DNA of 10,453 nt, taken from contig NW_014012676.1 in the NCBI RefSeq assembly GCF_000611645.1, forward strand, positions 1 to 10,453, given 5' to 3'. Shown here one piece after another: positions 1 to 7,266 of this stretch; position 1 is the first letter of the stretch; the number at the start of each line of letters is the position of its first letter. The notes below the pieces were generated by a model. It was given only the letters and a program-made list of their open reading frames with translations. It was not told the origin of the DNA and ran no database searches. A program made the position numbers and the translations under genes. The stretch is from Monoraphidium neglectum. Lineage: Eukaryota; Chlorophyta; Chlorophyceae; Sphaeropleales; Selenastraceae.

Positions 1-796
1 TCGCGGACGCCAGCGCGTCCAGCAGCACCGTCACCATCAGGAACACGCTCGTGCAGGTATGCCCCTTTATTGTTTGGCAGCCCATGTGTGTGGCCACCGG
101 TGCAGACCCACACAGCGGGCAGCATAACAAGCAGCATGTTCACTGTCCTTGTCAATTCAAGTTTATAAAGGAAACTGCCATGCAACACGTATGCTCTCTA
201 ACCCTGATGCACTCTGGCTGCTGCTCTCAAACACCGCTGTATTTGTAGCCCATCGTCCGTGTTTTGCCAGCGAGCCAGATTGTGGATGAAGGCGTGCTTG
301 GCCAGGCTGTGACGGCAGCTGTCGAAGTGATGCTGACCGCTCAGCCGGTGAGTTTCCTGTGTGTGTTGCCATTTTTTGCTGGTGGAGGTGCTTGGTCACC
401 AATGCAGTTGCAAAGCTGTTTTACTTCATTTTCATTGACCGTCAAACCCCGTTTTCTTGCTTCCACACGAAGGGGAGGATGGTCCTGCATGCAACGCCAC
501 TTGCCCAGATGCTCCCTGTTCTTGCCATTGTGGTGCAGGCATCTGACGTGACCGTGAACTTCAGCACACGCGCCATCACAGCCACTGCGGATGTGGACTA
601 CACTCACACCGCCGGGTCGTTTGTCATCAAACGTGAAAACTGGAACGCGCCCAGCTCCATAGCCGTGCCCATTTTACCAGACAGGCGTTTTGAGGGGGAC
701 GAGACGTTTGCGATCGACGTTCTGGCGCCGCTGCCTTCCGGTCTGCTGCTGGACACCAACGCCTCAAGCACGATTGTCACCATCAAAAACACATTG
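1..796 (+). CDS. Calx-beta repeat protein, 3' part (5' end outside window)
   Basis: Three phase-0 exons are visible: 3-56 (end of an exon, last residues TVTIRNTLVQ), 249-347 (33 codons) and 539-796 (86 codons). Donors are gtatgc at 57, gtgagt at 348 and gtgagt at 797; acceptors are ttgtag (ends 248) and ggtgcag (ends 538). Exons 2 and 3 together spell one complete Calx-beta domain: IVDEG at the start, VTVNFST, ATADVDYT, then FEGDETFAIDV and STIVTIKNTL at the end. The partial first exon is the tail of a preceding domain. Calx-beta domains are about 100-residue beta-sandwiches found in Na/Ca exchangers, integrin beta-4 and many extracellular adhesion proteins, often binding calcium. Exon sizes, phases and sequence match the exon pairs at 9423-10331, so this is a tandem paralogue of the gene starting at 7162. 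By that analogy it should be secreted (inference; its N-terminus is not in the window). The acidic C-terminal DD common in Calx-beta is absent here. Confidence 0.85.
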
Positions 797-1055
797 GTGA
801 GTGGAGAGTGAACTGTGCATATGAGGCAAAGCAGGGCCCTTACGTCTTCAGGATTGGTTGTACAACAGCCGCCATTACCGACGAGTGTTGTGGTCACTTC
901 ATACAACTGGAGATAAGCTGCTGCATTTGCGCTCTCTGGCCTGATTCTTTATGTTTCTAGCTATGGCCAAAATTGTTTACTTGAGTGATTCCTGTTGCAC
1001 CCTTCCATCAATAGCTCATTGAGCCTGCTCCCCTGCTGACATCACCCTTCTGCAG

Positions 1056-1812
1056 CCGCCCAACTCGGTGGTGCCACTGTCCATCCTTGCTGATGCCTCC
1101 CTCCCTGACAACACGACGGTTTGGAGCACCCGCCGTCGCAATAAAGACCCCACAGTGTGCCTCAAATGGGTTGTGACCGGCCCCGCCTCCAGCGTGAATG
1201 GCAATCGCAGCTCCACCACCGGGCTTGTCAGTGTCACCGCAGCCCAGCTACGTATACGGCAGAAAACATTCAAGCGTTGGACCTCGCCCAAGGCTCGCTT
1301 TGGGCCAACGCCGCCGCTCTCTGGTATCAATACCTATTTGATTGGGGGCTTCACGGTTGGCTCGTGCAAGGCCTACTACAGAACTCCACGCGTAGATGTG
1401 CCTGATGACTGGCTGGTGACGGCGGGACGCGGCGCGGCGACTGCAACTGGGCTAGGGTGGCGCGCGGACGGGTCGGTGTGGTCAGCCTGCGTTAAGATCG
1501 TCAAGCAAGGCTGCCACAAGGTGCGTGGACCAGCACTCAACTCTAGCAGGGTACAGTCTGACATGCAGCAGGATTCAGTTGGCCTGTGCTTAGCGGGCAT
1601 CTCTTTTTCCCCTATGCAGCTGCCAGTTGCGCTGTGTGTTGAGGCGCTGAGCGGCTGACTGTGTTGTCATGGCACCTCATGATTTGAGTATTGTCTTTGC
1701 CACAGAAGCTCACTGATGCGCACACACGGCCCCCCCCATCACCCATACCTCTGTTCAGGTCCACCTGATCTGGGACGGAGTGCTTGTTGCCCACGCAGTG
1801 ATTGAACGGTGA
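1056..1812 (+). CDS. Probable C-terminal exons, not Calx-beta; weak double AP2/ERF-like pattern
   Basis: A 155-codon open exon runs from 1056 (acceptor cttctgcag) to 1520 (donor gtgcgt), phase 0 at both ends, so it joins cleanly to the exon ending at 796. Two terminal exons are possible. One is 1620-1658, after a strong pyrimidine tract (ctctttttcccctatgcag), adding LPVALCVEALSG and a stop. The other is 1759-1812 (acceptor tctgttcag), adding VHLIWDGVLVAHAVIER and a stop. With the second, residues 131 onward read GLGW-x6-W-S-A-x-VKI, then VHL and A-H-A-V. This resembles the AP2/ERF order of RGV-x-W, W-x-A and HLG-F-D followed by an A-rich helix. Residues 55-118 show a fainter similar order (TGL, KRW, YLIGGF, KAYY). 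The match is by eye and weak. An AP2 module on a secreted Calx-beta protein would be odd, so a gene boundary may lie between 796 and 1056. No TGTAA poly(A) signal is seen within 1 kb downstream. Confidence 0.45.
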
Positions 1813-3150
1813 TACAAGGCAACACCGTTTGCTGGAGCCGTTGCGGTGCTGGTTCATCGGACAAGGCTGCTGCAATAGCCAATAACTGCGCCCCAATTGC
1901 AGCTAATGGCTGCGCTGACACCACGAGCGTGCGTGCTGTTGCACCTCGTCAGAGTCGTGCGGGTGTGTGGCACCCAAAGGACAACTCTGATAATGGTCAG
2001 ACCCTGAAACACTGCTGGTGCTGAACACATTATCATTGAGTGTGCTGTTTCAAGCACACAGGTGACACCCTAAACAGCAAAACCCAGCTTGTGTGATCAC
2101 CCTCACGGTACTGCGCTGCTGCTCGGCCCCGCAACACCACCTGCGGAGAGGCATGCTCGATTGCTTTGTGTGCACAAATTGCCTGCCCGATGCCAGTTCA
2201 TGAGTTTGTCAATCGCCTTGCAACGGCTCACCTGCTTATTGATTGGTTGCAACCTGCAGCTTTTGCCATTGTTGACCCTGTTGACCTCCCTTTCGCCAGC
2301 TTGCGGGCGTTTGTACGGCAGCCAATAATCAGCACTGCAATTTCCGTGCATTAGAATTTGAACTTGTGTTCAAGTCTGAATGATGTTGGACCTGCAATCC
2401 CTGGTGTCAATGAGCGATTTAAATTGGTTATTCATTGGCCCCTCAGGCTGCTGTGACTGGTGCCGGTGTATCAATACTTACATATAACGCAAGCAGGCGG
2501 TGATGCTGAGCAGCTGCGCAGCTGGATTACTTGGCACGTGAAGGGGTCAGGGGCTCTTGTTGAGGGTTCCCAGTTTTATTGAGTTGAAGCCTGCCTGTCA
2601 CAAATCTGAGTGTTTTGGTCTGAAAGCGCTGGTCAGTGCTGGCACGGGGACATACCCACTGCATCATTGGACGCCTTGGCATATATGCTTGCCCAAAGTT
2701 GGTGACGACCGTGCACCTCAATAGGCTTTGCAAGGCATACATACAGTAAGTAATGGATGCTTGTGCGCATGTCAGCCCCAAACCTTGCACTTGGTATCCG
2801 CCACACGTCCTGCCACGCGGGCTTTCTTGCACGGAAGCTCCAGCAGCCACCACAAAGGCATGCTTTAGACCTCACAAAGGGAAGTGCTCTCACTCACCGC
2901 CGAGTTGACGGTGGGTTAGCTGCTCATCCAAAGGGCATGTTGTGTTATACGGAGGCAGGGAGTGAACAGAGCGAGGGCTGCACGTTCCGCAGCAGCCCCA
3001 TTTTGCTGCAGTATTCAGGAGGAGTTTGGTTTACGGCTAGCTCAAACGCCTTGACTCTAGAGCTTGACCCAGAACGCACATGCAGGGGGTTGCTGTGAGC
3101 AGCAGCCACGCGGGCCTAACACCTGCCCCCCCGCCCATGTGCGCGTGACT

Positions 3151-3204
3151 TGCTGCGTGGGTTTAGGGTTTGAAAGGGGTTTCAACCCTAATCCCATGCG
3201 GCAA
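3151..3204. repeat. Long inverted repeat with telomere-like arms
   Basis: Two arms of about 24 bases (left arm TTGCTGCGTGGGTTTAGGG followed by TTTGAAA; right arm TTTCAACCCTAATCCC followed by ATGCGGCAA) are near-perfect reverse complements around a 4-base GGGG spacer. Each arm holds one TTTAGGG/TTAGGG-type unit, the plant and green-algal telomere motif, in opposite orientations. A stable DNA or RNA hairpin is expected. It could be a transcription-related stem, a small foldback element, or a chance trace of telomeric sequence. Confidence 0.75.
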
Positions 3205-3529
3205 TACTCTCTCCCACGCTATCCTGAAACGCGCAGATGTACCACCCCCATAGGTTTTTGAGTCTGTTACTTGGTGTTGAGGATCAAAGTACGCAAGCCA
3301 CTTGCTATAGAGCGTTCCGCCCCAGCCAGCACACCAGCATACCTGGGAGTCCCTGCAAAACAGTCGGCGTCGTGGCGCAAGGTGCGGCCCGCAGCGGCTG
3401 CCAAGGTTCGGTTGTGGTTTTCCTGTTTATCTCCACCCTTACGGAGCTTGAATAGCAGTGACTGGGTGTGAATTGGCTACAGATTGCATTGATTCAAGGA
3501 GGATGTGCTTCGTGTGTAAGAGTATCGCA

Positions 3530-3589
3530 TGTGTGTGTGTGTGTGTGTGTTTATTTGTTTGTTTGTGTATTTGTCTGTTTGTATGTATG
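3530..3589. repeat. TG microsatellite running into a TTTG-rich tract
   Basis: About ten TG units (3530-3550) pass directly into imperfect TTTG/TTTA units (3551-3589). It lies in the intergenic region, away from any coding exon. Confidence 0.9.
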
Positions 3590-3992
3590 GCGCGGGCACA
3601 TGTGCATTTGTCATCCATCCATGCTGCTATGTAAGCCTGCGTCGTAAACAAAAACATCAGAATTCTGCAAGGACCGCAGCAGCGCGGTGGCGTCGAGCCA
3701 CTGGCTGGCAGGGCAGCGTCAGGCCGGCCTCAAGGCACGCCCGCTCCGACAGGCTAGGGCCGGGCATGGTGGCCTGCCCCGTCTCCGCTGAGCAGCTGTT
3801 GCAAACACCGATCATGGCCAACTCTGGCCGCGGCGCAACATCGACGGCGCAGGAAGCGAGCAAACAGAAGCACATCTTTTCAGACACAGCAACCACAGCT
3901 GCGGCAATGTCAAAGCAAAACCAGGTATCAAGCAGGCTGGCGCCCGGCTTGGTTGCGCAGCGTGCATTCAGTGGCCCAGGCGGACGCGGGCG

Positions 3993-5526
3993 TCACAGGC
4001 AGCCGTACTGCTTGAGGTCGTTCCTAAAGTCTTTGAGCACGGTGGCCATGCCTGCACGCCCGGGGGCGTCCAGGCCGATGACGTCATCGGGCTGCTTGAG
4101 GATGGTGGTCCAGGAGGCGCGCAGCTTCTGGGGGTGAGGGGGGCCGGTGGTGGTGGTGGTGGTGCCGGTGCGCTGCAGTTGGGGTAAAGAGGGGTCTAGG
4201 GGCCGGGCTGGGGCGCGCGGCATGGGCGCCAGGCGCGCCAGGCACGGCAGTGCGCACGAGCCGGGAAGCCCTTTCCGCAGCTGCCGCCGGCCAAGCACTT
4301 TTCCTTGCCCTGGATTCTTGGTGCCTCGCGCGCCAGGAGCAGCCGCCTTACAACCGACCCCAACAAACCGCCCACCTTCCAGATCGCGGCCACGTGCTCT
4401 GGGGCGTCTGTGTCGCAGAACCAAAACTCGTCCCCCTTGGCCGCCAGCGTGAGCCCCAGCGCCAGGCTCAGCGCGCCCCGCCAGTCCTAGAACAGCACCT
4501 GCGCGGGAAGGGCGCGCGCATGGGCGGGCTGCTACGCGCCGGCCCCTTGCGATATTGTCGGCAGAGTCATCCAGCAGAGTCATCCGCCTTTTAAACCCCT
4601 CCTGCGGGTCCTGCTGCGTCGCATCAGCGCTGCTTGCCGCGGCGGAAGCCCTGAGCATGCAAGGATCGCCGCGAGGATGCGGCGTGGGCGAGCACAGCAA
4701 GCGCGCAGCGCTCCTTGCTGGCGAGGCGCTTGAGGTGGCGCTCGATGATCTCGAAGCCCTCGTAGCTGGATGACGTGTCAATCATGCGCATGAGGTCATC
4801 GGGGCCGTCACAGCCAACCTGGGGGCGGCGCATGTTTGTGTGCGCATGCAGTTGGCCCGTATTTGCAAACCTTGAAACATCATGGGGCAGTGGCAGAGCG
4901 GGCCCCGCCCGTCCAACCCTCTCCAACCCGCCCCCACCTTCCCCATGCGTGCATGCGCGCATGAGCCCCTACGTTTTGGGAGGCGCCCAGCGCGACAGCG
5001 CCCCCGGCACAACGGGGCAGCGGGTTATGCATGCCTAGCAGAATCGCAGGTTGCAAACGCGATGCATGCGCATGCAACGCACCAGCTGTGCCGCCTCTGC
5101 CACACACAAACCGTGCACCTCTGGTGTGACGCAGTCGCGCCCTTCTTGCACACCCAACCCTCAGCCCCTTGTCTCACTTGCTCCCAGCTCACCCCCCCCC
5201 CCAAACGGCTACACGACAGCACCCTTCCCCGGAGTCCTGCTGCTCCACCCCTTCCCTTCGCTTTTCAACACCGCAGAGCCGACCAACCCGCACACGGCCG
5301 CCCATCCCTGGCCCCTCACCATCCCCAGCTCCTCCGCCACCGCCGCCATATCCTCCGCCGCCGCCTTTGGCGCGAACAGCTTGGGCAGCGCCCGCAGCTC
5401 TTGCAGAGTGGGCTCGTTGGAGTCAGGGCTGTCCAGCAGGAACACTGCACAGCCGCGTCGCTGCGCCTCGCGCGTGAGCTTCTCATTAAACTCGTGGGCC
5501 GCGTCTCCCTCGGGGGCGGCGGCCAT
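3993..5526 (-). CDS. Conserved-looking gene of unknown function, five exons, possibly decaying
   Basis: Read on the minus strand. Exon 1 is 5526-5320, ATG MAAAPEGDAAHEF to AEELGM, donor gtgagg. Exon 2 is 4818 to about 4696, VGCDGPDDLMRMID to RCALA. Exon 3 is about 4613-4551, QDPQEGFKRRM to DDSADNI. Exon 4 is 4486-4376, DWRGALSLALGL to HVAAIWK, donor gtgggc. Exon 5 is 4127-3993, KLRASWTTILKQ to LKQYGCL and stop. All junctions are phase 0 in this model, giving about 212 residues. Exons 1, 2, 4 and 5 look protein-coding in composition (acidic/amphipathic, W and F, DEFWFCDTDAPEH). The links 2-3 and 3-4 are weak: a short 82-nt intron with a poor donor, and a GC donor (gcaagg) for a 64-nt intron. 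An in-frame TAG lies at 4487-4489 if the upstream acceptor is used. I do not recognise the family. No signal peptide or membrane segment is seen. It is convergent with the upstream plus-strand gene and divergent from the gene at 7162. Confidence 0.6.
4146..4163. repeat. GGT trinucleotide repeat in last intron of the minus-strand gene
   Basis: Six GGT units on the plus strand read as ACC on the transcribed strand. They lie about 20 bases upstream of the final acceptor (cacccccag, exon starting at 4127), where they form much of the pyrimidine-rich tract. Confidence 0.85.
4560..4585. repeat. 13-bp tandem duplication in exon 3 of the minus-strand gene
   Basis: Two adjacent 13-base units, ggcagagtcatcc and agcagagtcatcc, differ at one base. 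On the minus strand they code within MTLLDDSAD. A 13-base insertion changes frame by one, and this is the part of the gene where the reading frame is hardest to connect. Confidence 0.85.
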
Positions 5527-5626
5527 GGCTGGCTGGGGTCGGCTGGGGCAGCGGGGCGGGGCCGGCGGAGGGCGGCGTCGGCGGGGCAGCAAAGGTGACG
5601 AGGCCAGTGAGCAGGATTGTCAGCAT
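5486..5626 (-). other. Upstream ORF overlapping the start of the minus-strand gene
   Basis: An ATG whose first base is 5626 opens 46 codons (MLTILLTGLVTFAAP, then proline-rich) in a different frame, overlapping the proposed start at 5526 by about 40 bases. It could act as an inhibitory upstream ORF if the transcript begins upstream of it. It could also mean the transcript starts further downstream. The hydrophobic start resembles a signal peptide, but I see no splice that joins it to exon 1. Confidence 0.3.
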
Positions 5627-7161
5627 TGTCCTACGTGGCGCGCCGTAGCGCGTTGCAGCTCGTCTAAACAGGAAAGTAAGAAGAAAACACTCCCCTACGT
5701 TTGCAAACTTGCTGCATATGTTCAGATCATCTGACGCGCTCAAATTCGTGTCATAGAGGGTCGTGAATTCCAAACTGTTGTGAACTGATGCGAGACGACA
5801 CCGATGAGGAGCTACAGCATTGTGTCACCGTACTGAGCGAGATCAGTGCGCACAGCGTCACATGGAACTGGGCGGGAACGCTCAGATCAAATCTTTGCCT
5901 GCGCTGCCGCTGGCTCACCCTACCAGAGCGGCCCAGGCTACTCCTAGTGCAGCGTAGCAGAACAGAAACTTTGGAGCGTCTTCTGAGGCAAAACAGGAGC
6001 ACGCCTGCCACACGTAATTTGTGACACCACCCCGCCACGCCAAGGCTGAGGACCACCCCTGCCACGCCAGGCCTTGCAGCCAGCCCGCCGGCTGCGCGGA
6101 AGCCGCCCCTGTGGAAGTCAAGCAGGAATAGAGACCTCAACAACACACCCGAGCATGCTGCCAGATGGCAGCACGTAGGAGGCCGCGAAGGTAGTTAAAA
6201 AAGCAGGACACAGCACAGACTGAATGCGCAAGCGGGATCGATGCACTATCTCGTGCTGTCCTGCGCCGCCCAGCTAACGCGTTGAGGATGCAAAGCACAG
6301 CTGGTAGGACCTGCGGTGAGTACTCCCTTTTTCTCTTGCCGCTGTAGGCATTCGCGTTGACCTTGGCTTTCGGTGGAACTGCAGCAGGGGCCTCTTGCCC
6401 GCCGGGACTCCACAGGGAGCCGGCGCAAGGGCCGGGGAGCCAGCGGCCCTCGCGCCATCACCCCCGGGGCGTAATAAAACGGGCCTGTCCAATGGTCGGG
6501 GGCGGGTGGCCGCATGCATACGAAAGAGCGGTCAAGGCCTGGAGTTCAGCGTGAAGATGGAGTTGGTCCGAGTAACTTGGCAGTGACGTTGAGCTCCCTT
6601 GAAGTCCCTTCACGCGCCACCCACTACAGTCAGTCCTTGCGTGAGTGAATTTTGATGCAGCCAGATTTGCCACCACGCGCACCTCCTGGCTGTGCAGGTG
6701 TACAGTAATGTGAGTGTGAGGAATGTTTGTTGCGTTCCTTTTGGGTTTGCGTCAGCTACACCGACACCCCAGCTCACTGCTCAACTCTTCCATCTGATTG
6801 TACACTGATATTTCGAAAGCTGGGACCATCATATCGGTGCCCCCGATCTGAAGGCGTCCGACCACAGTCTCAGCGACGGCAGCAGGTACCGTACCAAGGG
6901 TGCTACTTTGGGTGCACGTGACACCCATAATACACTGCAAGCTTGCACGCAAACCGTGTGCCGCAGTTGCCTGTTGCTGCTGGACATGGTGGACTTCCTG
7001 TGCTTGTGTTCACGGCTAAGCTGAGTCAGGTGACTTGTCATCATCTGGCCTTGCTGATCCCCCCGCGATGTAGGTTTGAAACTGTACAGCGTTTCCCCTG
7101 CAGCAGCAGCCGTGTCGAGGCGGACTCAACACCGCCAGGCGCTTGCTTGGCCTTTCGCAGC
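5527..7161. other. Divergent intergenic region, probable promoters for both flanking genes
   Basis: About 1.6 kb separates the start of the minus-strand gene (5526) from the start of the secreted Calx-beta gene (7162). ORFs here have mixed, basic, low-quality composition and no supporting splice sites. No clear TATA box is identifiable at a convincing distance from either ATG. The stretch before 7162 stays open in the same frame for about 73 codons but has no in-frame ATG, so it reads as 5' untranslated sequence. Confidence 0.55.
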
Positions 7162-7266
7162 ATGGCGGCAACACGGGCAATACCGCGGCCACAACCGACG
7201 CCGCTGCTGCTGCTGGCTGTGCTGCTACTTCTGCTCACGCCTCTGCTTGGGGCCCATGTGGCGGGG
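7162..7266 (+). other. Signal peptide
   Basis: Residues 1-35 have a short basic N-region with R5 and R9, a hydrophobic core LLLLAVLLLLLTPLLG, then a small-residue cleavage zone (GAHVAG). This predicts entry to the secretory pathway. No second hydrophobic segment is seen in the part present. Confidence 0.85.

Larger units (their letters stand above)
1813..3992. other. Long intergenic region without a convincing gene
   Basis: About 2.2 kb lies between the end of the plus-strand gene and the stop of the minus-strand gene, so the two genes are convergent. No ORF here has both plausible composition and splice signals tying it to a neighbour. The visible structure is a hairpin at 3151-3204 and a TG/TTTG microsatellite at 3530-3589. 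TGTAA, the usual green-algal poly(A) signal, occurs on the plus strand near 3515 and 3632, far from the plus-strand stop. I find no minus-strand TGTAA between about 3000 and 3990 for the minus-strand gene. Roughly 3650-3992 may be its 3' untranslated region (inference). Confidence 0.6.

Noticed and set aside
1809..2024. Cys-containing open frame (VCWSRCGAG, NNC, NGC, HCWC) as a further exon
   Set aside because: No good acceptor ties it to the preceding exons and it has no start codon of its own. The cysteine spacing may be chance.
3657..3896. 79-codon minus-strand ORF downstream of the minus-strand gene
   Set aside because: No motif or splice evidence. It more likely lies in that gene's 3' untranslated region.
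3529..4137. 202-codon plus-strand ORF starting MCVCVCV
   Set aside because: It begins inside the TG microsatellite and its 3' part overlaps antisense to the last exon of the minus-strand gene. No supporting splice or start context.
3993..4781. 262-codon open frame on the minus strand as one unspliced gene
   Set aside because: Only its last 44 codons and a short stretch near 4551-4613 look coding. The middle is Arg/Gly/Pro-rich shadow of the intron and of the DWRG exon, which lies in another frame with clear donor and acceptor.
5751..6146. 131-codon minus-strand ORF and the 78-codon plus-strand ORF at 5788
   Set aside because: Leucine/arginine/serine-rich composition with no recognisable motifs. 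The plus ORF starts with a real ATG (MRDDTDEELQHC) but quickly becomes basic and featureless; too weak to call.
6943..7161. N-terminal extension of the secreted Calx-beta protein
   Set aside because: The frame is open but contains no ATG. The extension would also bury the signal peptide that begins at 7162.
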